Under the pieces are notes generated by a model, which saw only the letters and a list, made by a program, of their open reading frames with translations, had not been told where the DNA came from and ran no database searches. The translations under genes and the position numbers were made by a program. From Streptomyces sp. S4.7 (GTDB taxonomy: Bacteria > Actinomycetota > Actinomycetes > Streptomycetales > Streptomycetaceae), in assembly GCF_010384365.1 (NCBI RefSeq), contig NZ_CP048397.1, positions 3,720,001 through 3,784,000 on the forward strand: 64,000 bases of DNA, read 5' to 3'. Shown in pieces: positions 1-9,015 of this stretch; within the stretch, counting starts at the first letter, position 1, and the number at the start of each line of letters is the position of its first letter.

Positions 1-1
1 C

Positions 2-589
2 CGCGGGATGGACCGGGCCGTCGCGCTCGACGTCGTACGGGCGCTGCGGGACGCGGCGCCCGGCACCGCGTTCGCCATTGAGAAGACGACGAGCTTCGAC
101 TACGAGCCGAAGTACCCGCCGTTCCTGGACGACGGCGGCGCGAACGTCGCCGCCGCCGAGAAGCTCCTCCAAGAAGGCGGGCCGGGCGACGGCGAACCGG
201 TCGTGAAGCTGCTGGCGCACCACCCGACCCTGACACCCGACGGTTTCCTGACGCTGGCCCGTACGGCCGCCGGACACCTGGCCTCCTTCACCCGTTCCAG
301 CCCCACCGCGCTGCTCGAAATCAGCGGCCTCGGGGTGAGCAAGGCGAGCACTCTCGCGCTCTGCTGCGCCGAGCGCGGTATCTCCTCCGACGAGGTCGTC
401 GCCTTCGGGGACATGCCGAACGACGTGGAGATGCTGGCGTGGGCCGGTACGTCGTACGCGATGGGCAACGCGCATCCGGACGTGATCGCGGCGGCGTCCG
501 GACGCACCGTGGCGAACAACGAGGACGGTGTCGCCGTCGTCATCGAACGTCTGGTGGCACGCGCGCGGGCGGCGTCGGGGCGGGGCTGA
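2..589 (+). CDS. HAD-superfamily (Cof-type) hydrolase, 5' end cut by window
   Basis: This is the C-terminal part of a haloacid dehalogenase-type phosphatase. The reading frame is open to the left edge, and the first ATG, at position 8, lies in mid-domain, so the real start is outside the window. The final third holds the acidic motif IV (AFGDMPNDVEML) typical of Cof-like sugar-phosphate phosphatases, where the aspartates bind Mg2+, followed by the usual YAMGNAHPDV segment. The catalytic DxD motif I must lie upstream. It converges on the histidine kinase gene with 38 bp between the stops. The substrate cannot be told from the sequence. Confidence 0.85.
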   Translation, partial: RGMDRAVALDVVRALRDAAPGTAFAIEKTTSFDYEPKYPPFLDDGGANVAAAEKLLQEGGPGDGEPVVKLLAHHPTLTPDGFLTLARTAAGHLASFTRSSPTALLEISGLGVSKASTLALCCAERGISSDEVVAFGDMPNDVEMLAWAGTSYAMGNAHPDVIAAASGRTVANNEDGVAVVIERLVARARAASGRG

Positions 590-627
590 CGACCGGAAAG
601 CCTTTGGAAACCTCCGGCGGACAGACC

Positions 628-2430
628 CTAGAGCGGGGCCTGCCAGGTCACTGTCGTACCGGTGCCGTCCTCGCCGAGGCCCGGCCCGACCTCGCTCGAA
701 CCGCCCAGCGACTCGGCGCGCCGCCGCAGGTTCCGCAGTCCGCTGCGGCGCCGGTCGCCCTCGGGGATGCCCACGCCGTCGTCGGCGACCGAGAGCCGGA
801 CGGCGGGCGTGCCGTCGGGCAGCACGGCGCTCGCGTCCACCGTGACCTCGATACGGGAGGCCCGCGCGTGCCGGAAGGTGTTGGAGAGGGCCTCGCGCAG
901 CGCCGCGATGAGGTTCTTGCCGGTGAGTTCGCCGACGGCCGAGTCGAGCGCGCCGACGAAGCGATGGGCGGGCTTGAAGCCGAGCGGCACGGCCGCCATG
1001 TTGATCTCCCGCAGCACCCGGGTGCGCAGCCCGGACGGCGCCTCGGATGAGCCCTGTTGGAGCGCGAAGATGGCCGTACGGATCTCCTGGATGGTGACGT
1101 CCAGCTCGTCGACCGCCTTGCCGATGCCCGTACGCACCTCGGGCACGTCCGACTGACGCTGCGCGGTCTCCAGCATCATCCCGGCGGCGAACAGCCGCTG
1201 GATGACCAAGTCGTGCAGGTCGCGGGCGATCCGGTCGCGGTCCTCGAAAACCGCGAGCCGCTCCCTGTCGCGCTGTGCCTCGGCCAACATCAGCGCGAGG
1301 GCCGCCTGTGAGGCGAACTGGGTGGCGAGGGTGCGTTCGGACTCGGTGAAGGGCCGGCCGCCGATCGCACGCGGTGTCACGAGCACGCCGAGCACCCGGC
1401 CGTCGCTGTGCAGGGGGAGCACCATGGTCGGGCCGAAATGGGCGGCTTGCGGGGAGACCAGCCGCGAGTCGGTACTGGAGTCCTCTATGTAGACGGACTC
1501 CCCGGCCAGCAGTTTGGCGACGATGGCGCTCCGTCCCGGGATCCGGGTGCCGACGGAGACGTCCGGGGTGTCGGACGAGACGGCGACGATCTCCAGTCCC
1601 CCGTCGGAGGTGGGCAGCAGGACGAGGCCGGCGGCCGAGTCGGCGAGCCTGCGTGCCTGTTCGGCCACGACGATGAGGGCGTGGTGGGCACGGTCGGCGT
1701 AGTCGGTGCGCTCGGTGCGCTCGGTGCGCTCGGTGCCCTCGGTCGCCTCCGTACCGACGGGGCGTTCGAGGCGGCCGGAGTGGTCGGCGTCCTTGCCCGA
1801 GAGCAGGGCCGTCGTGACGGCGACCGAACCGTCGATCCACCGCTCACGCCGGCGGGCCGCCTCGTACAGCCGCGCGTTGCCGATGGCGAGACCCGCCTCG
1901 GTCGCGAGCACCCGCGCCATGTGCTGGTCGTGGTCGGTGAATTCGGTGCCGTCGTGCTTCTCGGTGAGGTAGAGGTTCCCGAGAATCTCGCCCTGGACGC
2001 GGATGGGGACTCCGAGGAACGTCCGCATCGGCGGGTGGTGCGGAGGAAAACCGGCCGAGCGCGGATCGGCGGTGAGGTCGGTGAGGCGGATGGCTTCGGG
2101 GTGGCGGATCAGTTCGCCGAGCAGTCCGGTGTGGCCGTCCGGGCGGTTGCCGATCTGCCGGGCGACGTCATCGCCGACGCCGTAGGTGACGAAGTCGGAG
2201 AGGCCGCCGCCCGTCTCGTCCACGACGCCGAGCGCCGCGTAGCGGGCGCCGGCGAGCCGGGCCGCCGTCTCGCAGATCCGGTCGAGGGTGGAGTGCAGTT
2301 CGAGGCCGGTGCCGACGGAGCGCATGGCTTCGAGGAGTTGCGGGACGCGGGCGGTCAGCTCGGTGGACCGGCCCTGGAGACGGCGCGCCGCGTCGGCCTC
2401 GGGGAAGTTCTCGGGTTCGGGCGCCTTCAT
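628..2430 (-). CDS. DosS/DevS-like GAF sensor histidine kinase
   Basis: This is a 600-residue cytoplasmic sensor kinase. Two GAF domains (about residues 36-180 and 240-390) precede a HisKA_3 dimerisation domain, whose phospho-acceptor His is in RDLHDLVIQRLF, and a C-terminal HATPase domain (SVADDGVGIPEG). The first GAF carries FPPHHPPMRTFLGVPI near residues 128-143. In mycobacterial DosS/DosT the His before PPM is the haem ligand, so haem-based oxygen or redox sensing is plausible, but this is inferred. The ATG at 2430 is preferred because an AAGGG lies just upstream and the longer frame runs into AT-rich intergenic DNA. The gene follows cydCD by 82 bp on the same strand. No response regulator is adjacent. 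A 9-bp tandem repeat near 1703-1741 encodes TER repeats in the inter-domain region. Confidence 0.9.
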   Translation of the reverse strand: MKAPEPENFPEADAARRLQGRSTELTARVPQLLEAMRSVGTGLELHSTLDRICETAARLAGARYAALGVVDETGGGLSDFVTYGVGDDVARQIGNRPDGHTGLLGELIRHPEAIRLTDLTADPRSAGFPPHHPPMRTFLGVPIRVQGEILGNLYLTEKHDGTEFTDHDQHMARVLATEAGLAIGNARLYEAARRRERWIDGSVAVTTALLSGKDADHSGRLERPVGTEATEGTERTERTERTDYADRAHHALIVVAEQARRLADSAAGLVLLPTSDGGLEIVAVSSDTPDVSVGTRIPGRSAIVAKLLAGESVYIEDSSTDSRLVSPQAAHFGPTMVLPLHSDGRVLGVLVTPRAIGGRPFTESERTLATQFASQAALALMLAEAQRDRERLAVFEDRDRIARDLHDLVIQRLFAAGMMLETAQRQSDVPEVRTGIGKAVDELDVTIQEIRTAIFALQQGSSEAPSGLRTRVLREINMAAVPLGFKPAHRFVGALDSAVGELTGKNLIAALREALSNTFRHARASRIEVTVDASAVLPDGTPAVRLSVADDGVGIPEGDRRRSGLRNLRRRAESLGGSSEVGPGLGEDGTGTTVTWQAPL

Positions 2431-2512
2431 GCCCTTGACCCTAATTAGTACTATTTGATAAGGAAAGTCGGCTGACGGGGTCGGCCGGCCGAGCCGCTGA
2501 CGACACCGCTGA
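2431..2512 (-). promoter_or_regulatory. AT-rich gap upstream of the sensor kinase gene
   Basis: The 82-bp gap between cydCD and the kinase contains an AT-rich island (about 2441-2463, including TAGTACTA and CTAATTAG) that stands out in GC-rich DNA. It may be a separate promoter or operator for the kinase. No consensus match is claimed. Confidence 0.35.
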
Positions 2513-5500
2513 TCAGGCCGGTTGATGGACCGGCGCGAGCGGACCTCGCTCACGCTCCAGCATCGTCCGCAGTGGCCCCGCGACCGCGACGAGCTCGGCG
2601 TACGGCCCGCGCTGCACCACCTGCCCCTCGTCGAGCACGATCACCTCGTCCACCGCGTCGAGCCCCTGAAGCCGATGGGTGATGAGCAGCGTCGTCCGCC
2701 CCTCGGTCACCGCCAGCAGGTCCGCGGTCAGCGCGTCGGCCGTCGCCAGGTCGAGATGCTCGGCGGGCTCGTCCAGCACGAGGACGGGGAAGTCGGCGAG
2801 AAGCGCGCGGGCCAGTGCGAGGCGCTGCCGCTGGCCCCCCGACAGGCGCGCGCCGTGCTCGCCGACCAGGGTGTCGAGGCCGGCGGGGAGCGAGTCGACC
2901 CAGTCCAGCAGACGGGCGCGGCGCAGGGCGTCGCGGAGGTCGTCCTCGGTCGCGTCCTTGCGGGCGAGAGCGAGGTTCTCGCGTACGGAACTGTCGAACA
3001 GGTGCGCGTCCTGTGCGCACAGCCCGACGAAGCGCCGCACCGTGTCACCGCCCAGCGCGGCGGTGTCCGTCCCGCCGAGGCTCACGCCGCCCTCGCGGGC
3101 GTCCATGAACCGCAGCAGCACCTGCGCGAGCGTCGTCTTCCCGGCGCCGGACGGGCCCACCACGGCCACCCGCTTCCCGGCCGTCAGGGTCAGATCGACG
3201 CCACGGAGCGCGTCGCGCTCCTGCCCCGCGTAACGGGCCGCCAGACCCCGTACCTCCAGCGGGAACGGCGTGGCGGGAGCGGCGGCCGGGCGCTCGGGCT
3301 CCCGTACGGGGACGGGCGCGTCCAGCACCTCCCACACCCGCTCGGCGCCGCGTGCCGCCCGCTGCCGGTACTGCACCGCGAGCGGCAGACCGGCGACCGC
3401 CTCGAACGCGGCGAGCGGGGTCAGTACGACGACGGCCAGCGCGACGCCCGGAAGCCGCCCGTCGTGCACGGCGCCCACTCCGGCGTACGCGGCGGCCGCC
3501 ACCGTCAGACCGCAGATCAGCGCGGAGAGGCCGCCGCCGAGCGCGGTGGCGGTGGCGCCGCGTGCGGCGATGGCCGTCAGCGTCGCGTCGGCGGCGCGCG
3601 CGGCGCGGACGCGGCTGCCGAGGGCGCCTGCCACGGTCAGTTCGGCGCAGCCTTCGAGGAGTTCGGCGACCCGCGTCGCCAGCAGGCCCCGCGCCGGGGC
3701 GAGTCGCCGCTCGGCCCGGCGCGCGCGGGCACCGCTCACCAGCGGCACGCCGACGCCCGCTGCGAGCAGTCCGACGGCCAGCACCGCGCCGGCCTCGGGC
3801 AGCAGCCAGCCGGTGAATCCGACGGCGCCGACGCCGACGAGCACGGCGGAGCCGACCGGCAGCAGCCAGCGGAGCCAGTAGTCCTGGAGCGCGTCGACAT
3901 CGGCGACGAGCCGGGAGAGCAGATCACCGCGCCGGGCCTCGCGCAGCCCGGCGGGGGCGAGGCGTTCGAGGCGCCGGAAGACGGAGACCCGGAGGTCGGC
4001 CAGCATGCGGAGCACCGCGTCGTGGGACACGAGCCGCTCGGCGTACCGGAAGACGGCCCGCCCGATCCCGAACGCACGCGTCGCGGTGACGGCGACCATC
4101 AGATACAGCACGGGCGGCTGCTCGGACGCCCGCGATATGAGATACCCGGACACGGCCATGAGCCCGACGGCGGAGCCGAGGGCCAGACTCCCCAGCACCA
4201 ACGCCACGACGAACCGCCCCCGCAGGGCGCCGACCGCGGCCCGCATCCGGGCGAGCGGGTGGGCCCGGACGTCACCGACGACACCGGAGCCTTCGGCCCC
4301 GCGGGTCCCACCGGGCGCCCCGGAGCCCGCCTCTGCGGCCGTCGACGCCGACGTCCGGCGAGCATCGGTGGGCCGGTCGGGCGCGGTGTCCGTGACGTCC
4401 GCCCCGGAACCGGCAGCCGCGCCGGCTCCCGCAGGCGACCCGATCCCACCGAGCCCCGAGGCCGACTCCGCCGACGCCGACGCCGACGCCCGGCCCGTAC
4501 CGGACGGCCAGATGACCGCCCCCTCCGAACCGGCAGCCGCGCCCGCTGCCGCAGGCGACCCGATCCCACCGAGCCCGGAAGCCGGCTCCGCCGGCGCCCG
4601 GCCCGTGAGGGACGGCCAGATGACCGCCCCCGCATCCGCCCTCGCCGTCCGGTCGCCCAGTTCGATCACGCGGTCCGCCACCGACAGCAGCGCCGGGCGG
4701 TGGATCACCAGGAGGACCGTGCGGCCCACCGCCAGGCGGCGGACCGCCTCCACGATGCCCGCCTCCGTCTCGCCGTCGAGCGCCGCCGTGGGCTCGTCAA
4801 GCAGGAGCAGTGGGCGGTCGGCGAGAAAGGCCCGTGCCAGGGCGAGGCGTTGGCGTTGGCCGGACGAGAGGCCCGCGCCGTCCTCGCCGAGAAGCGTGTC
4901 CGCACCTTGGGGGAGCGCGGTCACGAAGTCGTACGCCCCCGCGTCGCGCAGCGCCTTCCGTACGGCGGTGGCGTCCGCGTCCGGGCGGGCCAGGCGTACG
5001 TTCTCCGCGATCGTCCCCGCGAAGAGGTACGGGTGCTGCGGCACCCAGGCGATCCGTTCGCGCCAGCGGTCGAGGTCCAGGGACAACAGGTCGGTCCCGC
5101 CCACCCGTACGCGGCCCTCCGTGGGGGCCGTGAAGCCGAGCAGCACGTTCAGCAGCGTCGTCTTCCCCGCGCCGCTCGGGCCGACCAGGGCGACCGTCTC
5201 CCCCGGCTCGACCACCAGCGTCGCCGAGTCCAACGAGGGCTCCGTACGGCCTTCGTGGCGGACCGTCACACCTCCGAACTCCAGCCGCGGTGAGTCCGGC
5301 ACCTCCGTGATGCCACCGGAAGCCCCGGCCGCCGCACCAGACGCACCGCCGGCACCACCCGCCCCCGCCCCCGTCTCCAGCACCGCGAAGATCTCCTCCG
5401 CCGCCGCCAGCCCCTCCGCCGCCGCGTGGTACTGCGCCCCCACCTGCCGGAGCGGCAGATACGCCTCGGGCGCCAGGATCAGCACCACCAGGCCCGTGTA

Positions 5501-6331
5501 GAGATCCAGGTCCCCGTGGACCAGCCGCATCCCGATCCCCACGGCCACCAGCGCGACCGACAGGGTCGCGAGCAGTTCCAGCGCGAAGGACGAAAGGAAC
5601 GCGATCCGCAGCGTACGGAGCGTGGCCCGCCGGTACTCCGAGGTGATCTCCCGGACCGACTCCGCCTGCGCCTTCGCCCGTCCGAAGACCTTCAGCGTGG
5701 GCAGCCCCGCGACCACGTCGAGGAAGTGACCCGACAGCCGGGACAGCAGTTGCCACTGACGGTCCATCCGGGACTGCGTGGCCCACCCGATGAGCACCAT
5801 GAACAGTGGGATCAGCGGCAGCGTCAGCACGATGACGCCCGCCGACACCCAGTCGTCGGTGACGATCCGCGCCAGTACCGCCACCGGCACCACCACCGCG
5901 AGCCCCAGCTGCGGCAGATAGCGCGCGAAGTAGTCGTCCAGCGCGTCCACGCCACGGGTCGCCAGCGCGACGAGCGACCCGGTGCGCTGACCGCTCAGCC
6001 ACCCCGGCCCCAGCTCGGCCGCCCGCTCCAGCAGCCGCCCCCGCAGCTCGGACTTGACCGCCGCACTCGCCCGGTGCGCCGCCAGCTCCGTCAGCCACGC
6101 GACCAGTCCGCGCCCGGCGGCGACCGCGCCGAGCAGGAGCAGGGGCGTACGCAGCCCGGAGGCGTCGAGCCCGTCCCCGAACGCGCCGACCACCACCTCG
6201 GCGATGATCAGCGCCTGGGCCACGACCAGCCCCGCACCGGCGAGTCCCAGGACCACCACCGCCACCAGGAAGCGCCGGGTGGCCCTTGCGTACCGCAGCA
6301 GACGCGGATCGATCGGTTTCACGTGAAACAC
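2513..6331 (-). CDS. cydCD: Fused CydD-CydC ABC exporter for cytochrome bd assembly
   Basis: This 1272-residue single chain joins two half-ABC transporters. Each has a roughly six-helix membrane domain (about residues 10-310 and 690-1000) followed by a nucleotide-binding domain with Walker A (GPSGAGKTTLLN, GPSGAGKTTLAQ) and signature motifs (SSGQRQRLALA, SGGQRQRLALA). CydDC exports thiols and haem-related reductant needed to assemble cytochrome bd. Fusion of the two halves is common in actinomycetes. The Ala/Gly/Ser linker contains a tandem duplication. The GTG at 6331 starts 12 bp after the cydB stop. The parS palindrome covers codons 1-6, so the protein begins (M)FHVKP. The gene is the third in the leftward cydA-cydB-cydCD operon. 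Confidence 0.95.
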   Translation of the reverse strand: MFHVKPIDPRLLRYARATRRFLVAVVVLGLAGAGLVVAQALIIAEVVVGAFGDGLDASGLRTPLLLLGAVAAGRGLVAWLTELAAHRASAAVKSELRGRLLERAAELGPGWLSGQRTGSLVALATRGVDALDDYFARYLPQLGLAVVVPVAVLARIVTDDWVSAGVIVLTLPLIPLFMVLIGWATQSRMDRQWQLLSRLSGHFLDVVAGLPTLKVFGRAKAQAESVREITSEYRRATLRTLRIAFLSSFALELLATLSVALVAVGIGMRLVHGDLDLYTGLVVLILAPEAYLPLRQVGAQYHAAAEGLAAAEEIFAVLETGAGAGGAGGASGAAAGASGGITEVPDSPRLEFGGVTVRHEGRTEPSLDSATLVVEPGETVALVGPSGAGKTTLLNVLLGFTAPTEGRVRVGGTDLLSLDLDRWRERIAWVPQHPYLFAGTIAENVRLARPDADATAVRKALRDAGAYDFVTALPQGADTLLGEDGAGLSSGQRQRLALARAFLADRPLLLLDEPTAALDGETEAGIVEAVRRLAVGRTVLLVIHRPALLSVADRVIELGDRTARADAGAVIWPSLTGRAPAEPASGLGGIGSPAAAGAAAGSEGAVIWPSGTGRASASASAESASGLGGIGSPAGAGAAAGSGADVTDTAPDRPTDARRTSASTAAEAGSGAPGGTRGAEGSGVVGDVRAHPLARMRAAVGALRGRFVVALVLGSLALGSAVGLMAVSGYLISRASEQPPVLYLMVAVTATRAFGIGRAVFRYAERLVSHDAVLRMLADLRVSVFRRLERLAPAGLREARRGDLLSRLVADVDALQDYWLRWLLPVGSAVLVGVGAVGFTGWLLPEAGAVLAVGLLAAGVGVPLVSGARARRAERRLAPARGLLATRVAELLEGCAELTVAGALGSRVRAARAADATLTAIAARGATATALGGGLSALICGLTVAAAAYAGVGAVHDGRLPGVALAVVVLTPLAAFEAVAGLPLAVQYRQRAARGAERVWEVLDAPVPVREPERPAAAPATPFPLEVRGLAARYAGQERDALRGVDLTLTAGKRVAVVGPSGAGKTTLAQVLLRFMDAREGGVSLGGTDTAALGGDTVRRFVGLCAQDAHLFDSSVRENLALARKDATEDDLRDALRRARLLDWVDSLPAGLDTLVGEHGARLSGGQRQRLALARALLADFPVLVLDEPAEHLDLATADALTADLLAVTEGRTTLLITHRLQGLDAVDEVIVLDEGQVVQRGPYAELVAVAGPLRTMLERERGPLAPVHQPA
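4406..4630 (-). repeat. In-frame tandem duplication in the CydCD linker
   Basis: Two degenerate copies, offset by 120 bp over the core GGCGACCCGATCCCACC, occupy about 4406-4520 and 4526-4630. They encode two versions of a GAVIWPS...ASGLGGIGSP linker segment between the CydD and CydC halves. Reading frame is kept, so this is a spacer expansion and not a lesion. Confidence 0.75.
6316..6329. promoter_or_regulatory. parS site (ParB binding)
   Basis: This is the perfect 14-bp palindrome GTTTCACGTGAAAC, the Streptomyces parS sequence bound by ParB to build the origin-proximal segregation complex. It lies over the first codons of cydCD. Confidence 0.95.
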
Positions 6332-6343
6332 CCGCCCAGTCAG

Positions 6344-7345
6344 CTAGTGCGCGTCCGCGATGTGATGCGTACCGATGCGCTTGCGGAAGACCCAGTACGT
6401 CCAGCCCTGGTAGAGCAGCACGACGGGCGTGGCGATGCCCGCGCACCAGGTCATGATCTTCAGGGTGTACGGCGTCGACGACGCGTTGGTCACCGTCAGA
6501 TTCCACTGCTCGTTGAGCGAGGACGGCATGACGTTCGGGAAGAGCGTCAGGAAGAGCATCGCCACGGCGGCCACGATCGTCAGCCCGGAGAGCGCGAACG
6601 ACCAGCCCTCCCGGCCCGCCCGGATCGCCACTACCGCGGCGGCCAGCGCCACCACCGCGACGACCATCGCCCCCAGGCTCGCGCCGTCGCCGCTGTCGAG
6701 CTGGGTCCAGCTCAGGAATCCGATCGCCAGCACGGCCGTGAGCAGCCCCAGGGCCACCGCCTGCTTCCGCGCCCGCGCCCGGATGTCCCCCACCGTCTTG
6801 AGCGCCGCGAACACCACGCCGTGGAAGGTGAAGAGGGTCAGCGTCACGAGCCCGCCGAGGATCGCGTACGGGTTGAGCAGGTCGGCCAGGTTGCCCACGT
6901 ACTCCATCTCCGCGTCGATCTTCACACCGCGCACGATGTTCCCGAAGGCCACGCCCCACAGCACCGCCGGCAGCAGCGAGGTCCAGAAGATCGCGTGTTC
7001 CCAGTTGCGCTGCCACCGCTCCTCGGGCCGCTTGGCGCGGTACTCGAAGGCGACGCCGCGCACGATCAGACAGACCAGGATGAGCAGCAGCGGGAGGTAG
7101 AAGCCGGAGAAGAGGGTGGCGTACCACTCGGGGAACGCGGCGAAGGTCGCCCCGCCGGCCGACAGCAGCCACACCTCGTTGCCGTCCCAGACGGGTCCGA
7201 TGGTGTTGATGAGGACCCTGCGTTCCTTGCGGTTTCGGGCGAGCAGCTTCGTCAGGACGCCGATCCCGAAGTCGAAGCCCTCCAGAAAGAAGTAGCCGGT
7301 CCACAGGACGGCGATCAGTACGAACCAGACGTCGTGGAGTTCCAT
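6344..7345 (-). CDS. cydB: Cytochrome bd ubiquinol/menaquinol oxidase subunit II
   Basis: This 333-residue polytopic membrane protein is the CydB half of the high-affinity bd terminal oxidase. It opens with MELHDVWFVLIAVLWTGYFFLEGFDFGIG, the standard first helix, and contains GPVWDGNEVWLL, a hallmark of subunit II. About eight hydrophobic helices are visible and the length is normal. It is translated after cydA across a 23-bp gap and before cydCD across 12 bp, so the three form one operon under the Rex site upstream of cydA. Confidence 0.97.
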   Translation of the reverse strand: MELHDVWFVLIAVLWTGYFFLEGFDFGIGVLTKLLARNRKERRVLINTIGPVWDGNEVWLLSAGGATFAAFPEWYATLFSGFYLPLLLILVCLIVRGVAFEYRAKRPEERWQRNWEHAIFWTSLLPAVLWGVAFGNIVRGVKIDAEMEYVGNLADLLNPYAILGGLVTLTLFTFHGVVFAALKTVGDIRARARKQAVALGLLTAVLAIGFLSWTQLDSGDGASLGAMVVAVVALAAAVVAIRAGREGWSFALSGLTIVAAVAMLFLTLFPNVMPSSLNEQWNLTVTNASSTPYTLKIMTWCAGIATPVVLLYQGWTYWVFRKRIGTHHIADAH

Positions 7346-7368
7346 GACTCAGATCAACTCCTCAAGCC

Positions 7369-8898
7369 TCAGTAGGAGAAGGCCATCGGGCGGTCGGCGT
7401 CCTCGGAGTCGTGGCCGCCGATCTTCGTGGGTGGGTTGAGGTCGTCGTCCGTCAACTCCGGTGGTCCCGCCTTGACGTACTTCACGAGCAGCTTGACCTC
7501 GATGACGGCGAGCACCGCGTAGAGCAGGGTGAAGACGATCATCGAGGTGAGCACCTCTCCCTGGGACGTGCCGGGGGAGACGGCGTCGGCGGTGCGCAGC
7601 ACCCCGTAGACCACCCAGGGCTGCCGGCCGGTCTCGGTGAAGATCCAGCCCCAGGAGTTGGCGATCAGTGGGAAGAGCATCGTCCACAGGGCGACGAGCC
7701 AGTACATGTGGGCGAACCGCGCGCCGAGCGCCTTGTTGCGGAAGAGCACGAGATTCGGCACCTCGTCCTCGCCGGTCCGCAGCGCCTTCGGCAGCAGGAA
7801 CTTCCGGCGGGTCAGCCAGAGCCCGAGGAGGCCGATGCCCAGCGACGCCATGCCGAAGCCGATCATCCAGCGGAAGCCCCAGTACGCGACGGGGATGTTG
7901 GGCCGGTAGTCGCCGGGCCCGTACTTCTCCTGCTCGGCCTTCTGCACGTCGTTGATGCCGGGCACGAAGGAATCGAAGTCGCTGTGGGCGAGGAAGGACA
8001 GCAGGCCGGGGATCTCCACGGCGACCCTGTTGTGGCCCTCGTCCACGTCCCCGTAGGCGAAGAGGGAGAACGGCGCGGGCGCCTCGCCGTCCCAGAGGGC
8101 CTCGGCGGCGGCCATCTTCATCGGCTGCTGCTCGTACATGATCTTGCCGAGCGTGTCGCCGCTGACTGCGGTGAGCAGGCCGGCCGTCACCAGTGTGACC
8201 AGTCCCAGGCGCAGCGAGGCGCGCATCACCGGGATGTTCTTCCGGTGTGCCGCGCCCTTGCGGCGCGCGAGGTGGAAGGCGGATATGCCGACCATGAACG
8301 CGCCGCCGACCATGAAGGCCGCCGTCATGGTGTGGAAGAACTGGGCGAGCGCGGTGTTCTGGGTCAGTACGGCCCAGAAGTCGGTCAGCTCGGCCCGGCC
8401 GCGCTCCTCGTTGATGCGGTAGCCGACGGGGTGCTGCATCCAGGAGTTGGCCGCCAGGATGAAGTAGGCGGAGAGGATCGTGCCGATCGAGACCATCCAC
8501 ATGCAGGCCAGATGGATCTTCTTGGGCAGCTTGTCCCAGCCGAAGATCCACAGACCGATGAAGGTGGACTCGAAGAAGAAGGCGATCAGCGCCTCGAAGG
8601 CGAGCGGGGCGCCGAAGACGTCGCCGACGAAGCGGGAGTAGTCGGACCAGTTCATCCCGAACTGGAACTCCTGCACGATGCCGGTGACGACACCCATGGC
8701 GATGTTGATCAGGAAGAGTTTGCCCCAGAACTTCGTCGCCCCGAGGTACTTCGGATTCGACGTCCGCACCCAGGCGGTCTCCAGGCCGGCGGTCAGCGCG
8801 GCGAGGGAGATCGTCAGGGGGACGAAGAGGAAGTGGTAGACGGTGGTGATGCCGAACTGCCATCGCGCGAGAGTCTCGGGAGCCAGTGCGATGTCCAC
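7369..8898 (-). CDS. cydA: Cytochrome bd oxidase subunit I
   Basis: This 509-residue protein is the haem-bearing, quinol-oxidising subunit of cytochrome bd. It keeps the N-terminal haem-ligand region (VYHFLFVPLTISLAALTAG), the FVHMYW-like later helices and the GRQPWVVYGVLRT motif typical of CydA. The quinol loop appears to be the short type. The GTG at 8898 is chosen over the upstream GTG at 9039 because GGAGAAGGAG lies about 9 bases before it and the protein then starts at VDIALAPETLARWQFG, as in homologues. It is the first gene of the cyd operon, about 100 bp downstream of a Rex operator. Confidence 0.96.
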   Translation of the reverse strand: MDIALAPETLARWQFGITTVYHFLFVPLTISLAALTAGLETAWVRTSNPKYLGATKFWGKLFLINIAMGVVTGIVQEFQFGMNWSDYSRFVGDVFGAPLAFEALIAFFFESTFIGLWIFGWDKLPKKIHLACMWMVSIGTILSAYFILAANSWMQHPVGYRINEERGRAELTDFWAVLTQNTALAQFFHTMTAAFMVGGAFMVGISAFHLARRKGAAHRKNIPVMRASLRLGLVTLVTAGLLTAVSGDTLGKIMYEQQPMKMAAAEALWDGEAPAPFSLFAYGDVDEGHNRVAVEIPGLLSFLAHSDFDSFVPGINDVQKAEQEKYGPGDYRPNIPVAYWGFRWMIGFGMASLGIGLLGLWLTRRKFLLPKALRTGEDEVPNLVLFRNKALGARFAHMYWLVALWTMLFPLIANSWGWIFTETGRQPWVVYGVLRTADAVSPGTSQGEVLTSMIVFTLLYAVLAVIEVKLLVKYVKAGPPELTDDDLNPPTKIGGHDSEDADRPMAFSY

Positions 8899-8999
8899 GT
8901 CGTCGTCTCTCCTTCTCCTAACGAGCCGGCCCTGTGAGGCGGCGGCCTGCCCTATTGGTCCCGGCCTGATCGGGAGGAACCGGGATACAGGGACGCGCT

Positions 9000-9015
9000 T
9001 GTGAACGCGTTCACA
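9000..9015. promoter_or_regulatory. Rex operator upstream of cydA
   Basis: TGTGAACGCGTTCACA is a perfect 16-bp palindrome matching the Rex operator described for Streptomyces cyd genes. Rex releases DNA when NADH/NAD+ rises, turning on cytochrome bd at low oxygen. A partial repeat (TTCACA) continues to 9022, which may widen the site. Confidence 0.9.

Noticed and set aside
2522..5293. Long plus-strand ORF of 923 codons opposite cydCD
   Set aside because: It lies wholly opposite a gene with full-length ABC transporter motifs. Its translation is Arg/Gln/Pro-rich with no conserved motif, as expected for an antisense frame in high-GC DNA.
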